From Bacteroidota bacterium (GTDB taxonomy: Bacteria > Bacteroidota > Bacteroidia > B-17B0 > Aurantibacillaceae), in NCBI GenBank assembly GCA_021156365.1, contig JAJNDK010000001.1, positions 620,001 to 684,000 of the forward strand: a stretch of 64,000 bases of DNA. The letters are read 5' to 3'. The notes beneath the pieces are model-generated. The model was given only the letters and a program-made list of their open reading frames with translations. It was not told where the DNA came from and ran no database searches. The stretch's first letter is position 1. Each line of letters begins with the position of its first letter. Below, piece after piece: positions 52,358 through 60,153 of the stretch. The translations under genes and the position numbers were made by a program.

Positions 52358-54076
52358 ATGAAAAAAATCTACTTATTAGGATTTGCTTCAATGATTGCTT
52401 TGGGTGTAAACGCTCAAACAACGCTGACAGTAAAAAATCCATTGAAACAAAAGAATGCAGCTCAGGTTGGTGTTGCTAAAACAAGAAACGCTTCTAACGC
52501 TGTAGCAAGAAACATCGGTGGTCCAATGTCTGCTCAGGCAATGACCGGTATCCTGAACTGCCAGACTCAATATGTTCCTGGTACTACTATGGATCTTGTA
52601 TTTGAACTTGAATTAACAAACACAGATGCTGAGTACGGTGATAAATTAGACATCACATTCCCGGCTAATTTCACTATCAACTCCACATTAAATACACCAG
52701 ATCTTGGACCGGATGACGGAGAAGCGTCTTCTGATGGTCCTGAGGCTTTCGTTGGTATCACAGGTCAAACTATTACATGGGGTAATGATGATAACTACTA
52801 CGGTGGTATCGTTCCAAGCTACGATCCGAACGGACCGGGCACATACGTTATTACTATCAACGTAACTATCGGTGCTATGGTAACAGGTATGCAAACTGCT
52901 ACTTTTGCTGTATCCGGTGACGGATTCGGTGCGAACCCTGCTGATTTAACAGGTGGTGTTTGTGCAATGTTCGAGCAAGGTATGACAATCATTGACGGTG
53001 CTGTTTCTGACGGTGGCCCTCAAACAGCTTCTACTTGTGGAAACACATTGGTTCCAATCGGGATCCGTATAAAAAACTACGGTAACGATTCTATCATGAA
53101 CTTCCCGGTATCTTACCAGATCGATGCTCTTACTGCTGTAAACGAAGTAGTTACTGACACGATCCTTCCTGGAGATTCTTTGGATTTCATCTTCTCTGTA
53201 CCTGCTGATTTCACAGCTGAAGCAGACTACGTTGTAAAAATGTGGACTTCCGTTAGCGGAGAATTAGTTCCGGCTAACGATACAATCGCTGTTGATTTCC
53301 AAAACTCAGTTCCTGTGAATCTTTCTACAACACCTTATGTAAATACGTTCGAAGGAACAGGTAACGAATACTTCGCTCTTTACATCGGTGCTAACGCAGG
53401 AAGTACAGTAAACTGGGCTCTTGTTACGAACAGTGCTCCAAACTCTCACGGTGGAGTAAGACATCTTAACCTGCAGGCTGCAGCGGCTATTGGTGATGCA
53501 TGGGTAATGTTCAAATGTATGAACGTTACAATGGGCGAGCAATACGACCTGACCTATTGGACAAAAACATCTGCAGGCGCTAACGGTGGTACTTCTGTAA
53601 ATATTAACCTTACAGGACAAACTGCTGCTGACATGAACGCTGGTGTTGAGATCAAACCTTTCACTGCTAACACAGCAAACAACGTTTACCAGCAAATCTC
53701 TGTACCTCTCGTTGCTCCTGCTTCAGGAACTATCTACGTAGGTATCCGTGGCGCTGGTACAGCTGCTGGTGCAGGTACAAGCGTAAGACTTGATGATATT
53801 AACATCACCATGTCTCCTGTAGGCATCAAAGATAACGCTGCTACTGCAGTAGTTGGTGTATTCCCTAACCCGAACGCAGGTGTATTCACAGTTAGCGCTG
53901 TTGAAAACAACTCTTCAGTTGAAGTGTACAGCGTTCTTGGAGAGAATGTATTTTCTTCCAAACTGGTAAAAGGTTACAACACAGTAGATCTTTCTACAGT
54001 TGCTGCCGGTACTTACGTTGTAAAAGTAAAATCAGCTAACGCTACTACTACAAAACGTATTGTTATCAACAAATAA
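52358..54076 (+). CDS. T9SS type A secreted protein, probably highly expressed
   Basis: A 572-residue exported protein: signal peptide MKKIYLLGFASMIALGVNAQ, then Ig-like/CARDB-type beta domains (DKLDITFPANFTINSTLN; PIGIRIKNYGNDSIMNFPVSYQI), a jelly-roll-like region (~340-480), and a type A sorting domain (VVGVFPNPNAGVFTVSA, EVYSVLGENVF, AAGTYVVKVKSANATTTKRIVINK) that is normally cleaved during T9SS export. The codon use differs from neighbours, strongly favouring GCT, GGT, GTT, AAC, TTC and CGT-type codons, a mark of high expression. Together with a full-consensus promoter and a strong terminator this suggests an abundant surface or secreted protein. Its role is unknown. Confidence 0.88.
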   Translation: MKKIYLLGFASMIALGVNAQTTLTVKNPLKQKNAAQVGVAKTRNASNAVARNIGGPMSAQAMTGILNCQTQYVPGTTMDLVFELELTNTDAEYGDKLDITFPANFTINSTLNTPDLGPDDGEASSDGPEAFVGITGQTITWGNDDNYYGGIVPSYDPNGPGTYVITINVTIGAMVTGMQTATFAVSGDGFGANPADLTGGVCAMFEQGMTIIDGAVSDGGPQTASTCGNTLVPIGIRIKNYGNDSIMNFPVSYQIDALTAVNEVVTDTILPGDSLDFIFSVPADFTAEADYVVKMWTSVSGELVPANDTIAVDFQNSVPVNLSTTPYVNTFEGTGNEYFALYIGANAGSTVNWALVTNSAPNSHGGVRHLNLQAAAAIGDAWVMFKCMNVTMGEQYDLTYWTKTSAGANGGTSVNINLTGQTAADMNAGVEIKPFTANTANNVYQQISVPLVAPASGTIYVGIRGAGTAAGAGTSVRLDDINITMSPVGIKDNAATAVVGVFPNPNAGVFTVSAVENNSSVEVYSVLGENVFSSKLVKGYNTVDLSTVAAGTYVVKVKSANATTTKRIVINK

Positions 54077-54099
54077 TCCGTTTGTATTAAACGAATAAT

Positions 54100-54128
54100 A
54101 AAGGGCTGCGAAATTCGCAGCCCTTTTT
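54100..54128 (+). terminator. Rho-independent terminator after the T9SS type A gene
   Basis: AAAGGGCTGCG-AA pairs perfectly with TT-CGCAGCCCTTT (54100-54112 with 54114-54126; the innermost pairs open to form the loop), followed by T to 54128. Confidence 0.9.
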
Positions 54129-54187
54129 GTTTACCTGCTCTTGCGGCCTGATTTGGATTACCATTCATAGAGATAAAGAAGCAAAAA

Positions 54188-54376
54188 GCACCTTTTACCT
54201 TAATTATTACCGCAAATACAGAGAGAACCGCGGAAAGAAATAAGCAAATAGCAGCAATTCCCTTAATTATCGCCGCAAATAGAAAGCGAATCGCGGAAAG
54301 AAATAAGCGGAAAGCAGCAATTCCCTTATTTCCTGCAAAAAATACAGAGGGAATCGCGCAATGTAAAGAGCGGAAA
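54188..54376. repeat. Second 63-bp tandem array with 21-bp sub-repeats
   Basis: Three imperfect 63-bp units start at 54188, 54251 and 54314. Each divides into 21-bp steps opened by GCNGCAA/GCGGAAA-type words, at 54209, 54230, 54251, 54272, 54293 and 54314; the next (54332) is three bases early, then 54356 is back in phase. The words end in AT-rich runs such as TTCCCTTAATTAT and GAAATAAG. It shares no sequence with the array at 901-1670 but has the same period and threefold subdivision. It fills the gap between the terminator and aroA, which has no gene (54077-54403). Confidence 0.9.
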
Positions 54377-54403
54377 GGAGTATAAAATCACTATTTTTAT
54401 CCA

Positions 54404-55669
54404 TTGGAAAAACAATTGATATACCGCATCTTACATCCTACAAAAGAACTGAAGGGAACACTGAAGCTTTCCTCGTCCAAAAGCATAAGTAACCGTCTGC
54501 TGATCCTGAAACAGGTTGGCCGGCTGGATACAGAAGTCCTGAACCTTTCTACTTCAAAGGATACACAAACACTGCTAAACATTCTCTCCGTTATCAACAC
54601 TCAAACGGTTTTTGATGTGGGCCATGCAGGGACCGCCATGCGTTTTCTTACGGCACTTTTTGCAGCCACAGAAGGCGAACGAATGCTGACAGGATCAACC
54701 CGCATGAAAGAACGTCCGGTGAAAGAATTAGTGGACTCCCTGCGTAAGCTGGGTGCCGATATTCACTACACAGAAAAAGAAGGCTTCCCTCCCCTGCTGA
54801 TAAAAGGCAAAAAATTAAGTGGCGGTAAGATCCATGTCGATAGCGGCATCAGTTCCCAGTATATATCAGCCCTGTTGATGATCGTTCCTTTACTGGATAG
54901 CGGATTGGAAATTGAGCTGGTGGATACGCCCGTCTCGAAACCGTATATTGAAATGACCCTGCGTCTTATGCAGGAATTTGGTGCCCATGTACATTGGACC
55001 GGTAAAGGTATTTCCTGCACGAATGATCCCTACACCGCCACTCATAACAAGTATACCATTGAAGCGGACTGGAGCTCTGCCTCCTATCTGTATAGCCTTA
55101 TCGCTTTAAGTAAGCCCGGATCATCTGTAACAATAGAAGGCCTGAACAGGGATAGCCTGCAAGCCGATGCCGTTTGCCGGGAGATCTTCGCACAATTAGG
55201 AGTGGAAAGCACCTTTGTAAAGGGTGGACAGCTTCAACTGAAAAAACAGGACACACTATTATCTGCCGATTTTGGATACGATTTTTCGGACTGCCCGGAT
55301 ATAGCGCAGACACTGGCCGTTACAACTGCAGCACTTGGAATGAGTGCAACACTTACCGGATTGAGAACCCTGAGAATAAAAGAAACGGACCGTATCCTCG
55401 CATTGCATACGGAACTAAAAAAAGCCGGCATTCAAACAACGATCACGGATGATTCGATCCGTATCATTCAAGGTCCTTTGAATAGCATACCGGACGCACC
55501 ATTTGAAACATACGATGACCATCGCATGGCCCTGGCTTTTGCACCACTGGCCCTCGTATCAGACTATGTGGAAATAAAAGCTCCGGAAGTTATTGAGAAA
55601 TCCTATCCCGAATACTGGGATCATCTGAAGCAACTGGGTTTCAGGATCGAACCAGCTTCTTCTTCATAA
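54404..55669 (+). CDS. aroA: 3-phosphoshikimate 1-carboxyvinyltransferase (EPSP synthase)
   Basis: A 421-residue shikimate-pathway enzyme joining shikimate-3-phosphate and phosphoenolpyruvate. The substrate-binding SSSKSISNRLLIL, HAGTAMRFLTALFA, TGSTRMKERPVKELVDSLRKLGA, DFSDCPDIAQTLAV, IKETDRILAL and YDDHRMALAFAPLAL are all present. No ATG is available near the expected N-terminus. The TTG at 54404 (MEKQLIYRI...) gives the family length, and the TTG at 54416 is an alternative. It is preceded by the 63-bp array, which ends ~28 bp upstream. Its last 29 bases overlap the convergent MATE gene. Confidence 0.93.
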   Translation: MEKQLIYRILHPTKELKGTLKLSSSKSISNRLLILKQVGRLDTEVLNLSTSKDTQTLLNILSVINTQTVFDVGHAGTAMRFLTALFAATEGERMLTGSTRMKERPVKELVDSLRKLGADIHYTEKEGFPPLLIKGKKLSGGKIHVDSGISSQYISALLMIVPLLDSGLEIELVDTPVSKPYIEMTLRLMQEFGAHVHWTGKGISCTNDPYTATHNKYTIEADWSSASYLYSLIALSKPGSSVTIEGLNRDSLQADAVCREIFAQLGVESTFVKGGQLQLKKQDTLLSADFGYDFSDCPDIAQTLAVTTAALGMSATLTGLRTLRIKETDRILALHTELKKAGIQTTITDDSIRIIQGPLNSIPDAPFETYDDHRMALAFAPLALVSDYVEIKAPEVIEKSYPEYWDHLKQLGFRIEPASSS

Positions 55670-56978
55670 GATAATTGTAACGGAAGTATAACGACACCGA
55701 TACAAAAAACAAACCGCACAGAAGTGCACACCAGATCCCGTTTGCCATATATCCCAGGGTAGTTCCGAAGTAATAGCTCAGCGGCAGGCAAATGATCCAA
55801 TAGCCGATCAGCGTAAAAATCGTAGGAAGCTTTACATCTTCCAATCCTCTTAGGATTCCCAGCGCTACTACCTGTATGCCATCAAAGAGTTGAAAGAAAC
55901 CTGCAATGATCAGTAGCTCCGATGCGATCGCCAGGATCTGCGCATCCCTGCTAAAGGCAAGCGGCAGCGATGTATGCAAAACAAAAAATACCAGGGCAAA
56001 GAACAACGTAACCGAAAGTGCCGAAAGCAATGCTGCATTCCCTGCCTTTTTTACATTCTCAAAATCATTCTGCGCACTGAACTTCCCGACACGGATCGTA
56101 GCTGCTCCACCGATGCCACTGCTAAACATATAGGTAAAAGCAGCAATAGACAATGCGATCCCATGTGCATCGATCTGTTCTTTTCCAAACCAGCCTGTCA
56201 TCAGACCTGATATGGCAAAAGCGGCTACTTCGAACGTAAACTGAAGTGCCGAACCGATGCCGATCCTGAACAAATGCAGGCAATGCGAAAGACTGAAGCC
56301 AACCTGCTTCAGAAAAGGGCGCACATCACTGAATAATTTGCTTTTATAGATGATCACAATGAAGCCAAGTCCCATAAAACAACGGGCATAGAAGGTAGCC
56401 CAGCAAGCGCCCATATAGCCCAGCTCAGGGAATCCGAATTTACCGTGTATCAAAAGATAATTGAGGATAATGTTCAGTATATTTCCGGCAACACTTACCA
56501 GCATGGCTGCTACCGTATTATTCAGGCCTTCCGAAAACTGTTTGCCCGTAAAGAATAAGCTGCAGGGCACGATACCAAGGATCAGTACACCAAAATAAGG
56601 AATGGCCAGCTCCACCACATCATCGGGTTGTTGGGCATAATGAAGCAAGGGTGTCATGCCGTACAGGATCCCGCATAAAACCAGGCTGATCACGAAATTC
56701 AGAAGCATCCCGTTCTTCAGGAGGAATGCTTTGTCTTTTGCATCGCCTTTTACATGTGCCTGTGAAACAAGCGGTGTAAGTGCATAGGACATGCCTATAC
56801 TGAATACAAGCAGCAATATAAAAATATTACTTGCAAGGATGCCGGCGGCCTGCTCGGTTTTACCAATACCCCCAAGGAACATATTATCCACCATACCGGT
56901 AACGATATGCCCTACCTGGCTCACGATCAGTGGCAGGGACAAGAGAATAGTTTCGCGGATATGGGTTTTGAAAAGCAT
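55641..56978 (-). CDS. MATE-family efflux transporter
   Basis: A 445-residue exporter with twelve helices in two pseudo-symmetric halves. The N-terminal MLFKTHIRETILLSLPLIVSQ and VDNMFLGGIG mark the first MatE repeat; IGIGSALQFTFEVAAFAISGLMTGWFG marks the second. NorM-like members extrude cationic drugs using Na+ or H+. A GTG at 57002 would add eight residues, but a TATATTTG -7 box lies between it and the ATG at 56978, so I use the ATG. The 3' end overlaps aroA by 29 bp on the opposite strand. Confidence 0.93.
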   Translation of the reverse strand: MLFKTHIRETILLSLPLIVSQVGHIVTGMVDNMFLGGIGKTEQAAGILASNIFILLLVFSIGMSYALTPLVSQAHVKGDAKDKAFLLKNGMLLNFVISLVLCGILYGMTPLLHYAQQPDDVVELAIPYFGVLILGIVPCSLFFTGKQFSEGLNNTVAAMLVSVAGNILNIILNYLLIHGKFGFPELGYMGACWATFYARCFMGLGFIVIIYKSKLFSDVRPFLKQVGFSLSHCLHLFRIGIGSALQFTFEVAAFAISGLMTGWFGKEQIDAHGIALSIAAFTYMFSSGIGGAATIRVGKFSAQNDFENVKKAGNAALLSALSVTLFFALVFFVLHTSLPLAFSRDAQILAIASELLIIAGFFQLFDGIQVVALGILRGLEDVKLPTIFTLIGYWIICLPLSYYFGTTLGYMANGIWCALLCGLFFVSVSLYFRYNYLMKKKLVRS

Positions 56979-56989
56979 AAAAACGGGCA

Positions 56990-56997
56990 CAAATATA
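56990..56997 (-). promoter_or_regulatory. Putative -7 box (TATATTTG) of the MATE gene
   Basis: An exact TAnnTTTG match on the minus strand 11 bp before the ATG at 56978. It leaves a leader of only a few bases and no clear -33 TTTG. Confidence 0.5.
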
Positions 56998-57124
56998 CTC
57001 ACTATTTGTGTGAAGAGTTTAGAAAATTGTTATTGTATGTGAAGAGCGGCCCTGTATGCACATAACATCAGGCCCGGGGAACCCGTGTTTACAATGTGCT
57101 TAGGGGAAATAAGAACAGGTGATA

Positions 57125-57520
57125 TTACTTCAGGAACTTAGAAATATCCGGCTTGAAATACAGGCTGCTTTTGAGAACTTTTCCATCTTCCCTGAAAATA
57201 GGCTGGCCCTGTTCGTCAAGCTTGCTCATATTGCTGCGGTGGATCTCATCAAAGATCGCCTCGATCTTATCCTGCAGTCCATGCTTGAGGATAGTGCCGA
57301 ACAGGATATACAGCTGATCTCCCAATGCATCTGCTATTTCGGTAAGATCTCCTTTTTGGCAGGCCTCCAGGTATTCCTCGTTCTCTTCTTTCTGCAGGTT
57401 ATAACGAAGCATATAGTCTTTTTCGTCTACCAGTTTGGGTTCGGAGGCATTGCCAATGAGGAAGGATTCATGAAACTCATGAACACTCATTATTTTGGTC
57501 AACAGTGTATTGGTATCCAT
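57125..57520 (-). CDS. MazG-like nucleotide pyrophosphohydrolase
   Basis: A 131-residue all-alpha NTP pyrophosphatase of the MazG/PRA-PH superfamily. The metal site reads EENEEYLEACQKGDLTEIADALGDQLY, giving the ExxE...ExxD pattern. It probably hydrolyses (d)NTPs or a nucleotide derivative to the monophosphate; the substrate is unknown. Its ATG overlaps the stop of the OmpH-like gene in TAATG, implying coupled translation. A 122-bp gap with no clear terminator separates it from the MATE promoter. Confidence 0.82.
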   Translation of the reverse strand: MDTNTLLTKIMSVHEFHESFLIGNASEPKLVDEKDYMLRYNLQKEENEEYLEACQKGDLTEIADALGDQLYILFGTILKHGLQDKIEAIFDEIHRSNMSKLDEQGQPIFREDGKVLKSSLYFKPDISKFLK

Positions 57521-58179
57521 TATTTTTTTGCGGCAGCAGCCGTTGCTTTTGTGTTCCTGTACTCTTCATTCAGTCCGTTCACCACTTCCGTTGTGATCTC
57601 CAGGTCAGGCTTTGCATATAGCACAGAGCTGATATTGGACGTATAGGCAAGGATAAAATCGTATTTGCCGTTGTTGAACTTCTCAATGAAAACAGATACG
57701 TTTTTCAGCATATTTCCTTGTGTGCTGGCTACCTCTTCGGCCAGGTTCTGCATTTGTTTTTCTTTGTTGGCAATTTCATATTGCTTTTGCTGAAGGCGGG
57801 CTTCTTCTTTTTTCAGTTCGGCTTCCGGGCGGATACCTGCCTGCGCAGCCTGTTGCAATGCAGCTACATCTTCCTGGAATTTGGCTACCATGCTGTTGTA
57901 TTGTGCTTCAAGGGAAGCCTGGCGGTTCTTGATCTCTTTGGATTTATCATTGATATAATCATATTTCATATCCAGCGTATCGATATTGATATAGGCAATT
58001 TTGGAATTGACCAGTTTGGATGGATCGGTTACCAGTTTCGGTGTAGCTGTTTTGGTGCCGGTGCTGTCCGTTTCCCCGGCTGTTCCGGAGATCTTACCGT
58101 TCAGTGAGCTGTAGAGATAAAAAAGGATAGCCACAGCTATTAGCAATACAACGTTTACTGCAAGAGAGATCTTATTCAT
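57520..58179 (-). CDS. OmpH/Skp-family membrane-anchored protein
   Basis: A 219-residue protein. The N-terminal helix (residues ~5-24) lacks a cleavage site and should anchor it in the inner membrane. The OmpH/Skp-like part follows: SKIAYINIDTLDMKYDYINDKSKEI, then a coiled coil (residues ~85-155, RQASLEAQYNSMVAKFQ to LAEEVASTQGNML), then KYDFILAYTSNISSVLYAKPDLEITTEVVNGLN. Skp chaperones hold outer-membrane proteins in the periplasm; this is a typical Bacteroidota paralogue. It is coupled to the MazG-like gene. Confidence 0.88.
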   Translation of the reverse strand: MNKISLAVNVVLLIAVAILFYLYSSLNGKISGTAGETDSTGTKTATPKLVTDPSKLVNSKIAYINIDTLDMKYDYINDKSKEIKNRQASLEAQYNSMVAKFQEDVAALQQAAQAGIRPEAELKKEEARLQQKQYEIANKEKQMQNLAEEVASTQGNMLKNVSVFIEKFNNGKYDFILAYTSNISSVLYAKPDLEITTEVVNGLNEEYRNTKATAAAAKK

Positions 58180-58310
58180 ATATTTCTGTTTAGAAGCGCT
58201 AATATAGCAAGTACTGATGAAACCAAAGTACCCCGAAACCGGCAGGTTATTAAAAAATTATTAAGAGTCGGATACAGGCCCTCTAATAGCCTGCTATAGT
58301 GGCAGGTGCA

Positions 58311-59471
58311 TCAGACATCCGCCAGCAGGCCTTTCTTTTCATCTACAAAGAGTGTCACTTCATCATCGCAGCAGGTAATAGCCTGGATATGCTTGTACAC
58401 AATATTGAATACCCTTGGCTCCGGGTAGCCGGGAACGCCCATTTCAGCCATGGCCCATTTTTTCAGCTGAAGTGTATACAGCCCGCCGCCGTCATTTTTG
58501 GTGTAGAGCTGAATGTAATACGGCAATTTGTTCTTTGCATTTTCGGTTAAGTAGATCTCTACCCGTGCACTGTTCCCTGAATATAAATTGGCGGAGAGAT
58601 ACGAATCCCATCTGTTGATAAGATTTAACCCCGGCAGAAAAACAGTGAGCAGCACAACAGCAAAGAAGGGTTTAAATTCACTCAGGTAATAAAATTGCTT
58701 GTACCGGCTTTGAGTCTCTCCTGCAAAAAGAAACCATACCAGCAATATCATACAAAGGTTCCAGCCCCATACGGTATGGTTAAAGTTATGAAACAAAGGA
58801 CTGAGCAGGATCAGTATGATCAGGTGCATGGCGATCGCAAGTGGAATAAACACGCGTTTCGCCGGTTCAAAGAAAAGGCCGATGCCTATTCCGATCTCCA
58901 TATACGGAACCAGGTGGCCGAATTTATGTGTCACGATGCATTCCTCTGGGGTAAGTATACGCTCCAACGGTTTTATGAACCATTCCCAGGTAGAAGACAT
59001 GAAATTTGGGTTCAGCTTTTGGATCCCGCTCCAGAAATAAATGGCACCAACCACGATAGTAACGGACATATAAATGCCTACATGTTTCTTGGGCTCGTCC
59101 ACCCGCCAGTTGTAAAATCCAAGAATGCCCAAGATGATCATATACATATAGAACCAGGGCTGCAGCCTGTTCTGATCAAAGATCGCCAGTCCGATCCCCA
59201 ACAAAACCGTAGAAACAATAAACGGACGTGACCTCCGTGCAACAAGGATACCTGCAATGGAAACGATAAAAAGCACGAACAGGATATAATCGAAAGGATG
59301 TGTAACAGAAAAACCTATGTTGAACAAAGGTGCCTGTGGAAAAAGGTGATCGCTTGTCCAGAGCTTCCAGGAACTTGCAATAGACAACAACAGACCTAAA
59401 GAAACGATATTTTTAACTGCCCTTAATCGTGCGGGGATCACTAAGTTGGGATAATACAGGTTCTTTATCAT
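58311..59471 (-). CDS. Polytopic membrane protein, DoxX/HTTM-like (uncertain)
   Basis: A 386-residue protein with about eight helices up to residue ~290, and a soluble C-terminal ~90 residues (VEIYLTENAKNKLPYYIQLY, ITCCDDEVTLFVDE). The segment IYFWSGIQKLNPNF followed by GHLVPYMEIGIGIGLFF resembles MauE/DoxX and HTTM (vitamin-K carboxylase-like) four-helix cores, but I am not certain of the family and find no catalytic residues. The start ATG overlaps the NlpC/P60 stop by four bases (ATGA), so the two are translated together. Confidence 0.7.
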   Translation of the reverse strand: MIKNLYYPNLVIPARLRAVKNIVSLGLLLSIASSWKLWTSDHLFPQAPLFNIGFSVTHPFDYILFVLFIVSIAGILVARRSRPFIVSTVLLGIGLAIFDQNRLQPWFYMYMIILGILGFYNWRVDEPKKHVGIYMSVTIVVGAIYFWSGIQKLNPNFMSSTWEWFIKPLERILTPEECIVTHKFGHLVPYMEIGIGIGLFFEPAKRVFIPLAIAMHLIILILLSPLFHNFNHTVWGWNLCMILLVWFLFAGETQSRYKQFYYLSEFKPFFAVVLLTVFLPGLNLINRWDSYLSANLYSGNSARVEIYLTENAKNKLPYYIQLYTKNDGGGLYTLQLKKWAMAEMGVPGYPEPRVFNIVYKHIQAITCCDDEVTLFVDEKKGLLADV

Positions 59472-60061
59472 ATACTGTTTTTGAGCCTTCCACCTTTGTA
59501 GAAGTATTTTTTGTAATACGTTTCGTTCAGATCGTTGATGATAACACCTCTTTTGGTGCTTGCATGAACAAATTTATTATTGGTGAGATACACGCCTACA
59601 TGCGAAACGTTTTTCGATTCGATCTTAAAGAAAACAAAATCGCCTTCTTTCAGATCATCTGCATCTAACTCCTTGCACGAAGCATAGATATCTCTCGAAG
59701 CGCGGGAGATCTTCTGTCCATATACAGCTTCGTACAACTTGCAGGCAAGGCCCGAACAATCGATTCCGCTTTTATCCAGCCCCGCATATTTGTATGGAAC
59801 AGCGTACCAATCGTCAACAAACGTATAGAGCTTTACATTTTTCAGCTCTTTGCTGCTTACGCCTAATTGAATGGCGTATTTATTTATCAATGCATTATTC
59901 GCTTCTTTTTTAGGTAGAGGATCTTTTTTTGTATCGGAAGTTTTTTTGATATCAGAAGAAGCTGTGGTTTCTTTCCGGCTGTGGCAGGATACAAAAAAGA
60001 TAAGTACGATCATCAGTACGAAGAGCGCACGAAGCAAACGTAAATTTCCTGCCAGTACCAT
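59468..60061 (-). CDS. NlpC/P60-family lipoprotein peptidase
   Basis: A 197-residue cell-wall hydrolase. The N-terminal signal ends in FFVSC (Cys26), a lipobox of the loose Bacteroidota type. A lysine/serine-rich linker leads to the papain-like NlpC/P60 domain with Cys102 (GIDCSGLA), His154 (VSHVGVY) and the third polar position His166 (FVHAST). It should cut peptide cross-links in peptidoglycan, near D-Glu-diamino acid bonds. It is coupled to the membrane protein gene by ATGA. Confidence 0.92.
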   Translation of the reverse strand: MVLAGNLRLLRALFVLMIVLIFFVSCHSRKETTASSDIKKTSDTKKDPLPKKEANNALINKYAIQLGVSSKELKNVKLYTFVDDWYAVPYKYAGLDKSGIDCSGLACKLYEAVYGQKISRASRDIYASCKELDADDLKEGDFVFFKIESKNVSHVGVYLTNNKFVHASTKRGVIINDLNETYYKKYFYKGGRLKNSI

Positions 60062-60090
60062 ACTCTAAAAATACTGGAGCAATGGGCGCA

Positions 60091-60110
60091 AAAACTGCCT
60101 GCCGCAGTTA
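60091..60110 (-). terminator. Probable terminator after the kup-histidine kinase transcript
   Basis: On the minus strand AACTGC/GCAGTT (6 bp, 5-nt loop) is followed by four to five T. It is short but suitably placed, 44 bp past the kinase stop codon. Confidence 0.5.
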
Positions 60111-60153
60111 GTTTGTCTACAAAAGCGTGTTAATAAAGCTGTATTACCGATCT

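Noticed and set aside
58180-58310. A tRNA or small RNA in the gap before the OmpH-like gene.
   Set aside because: There is a short CCTGC/GCAGG hairpin but no tRNA T-loop, anticodon arm or CCA end. The other larger gaps were read for tRNA landmarks with the same negative result.
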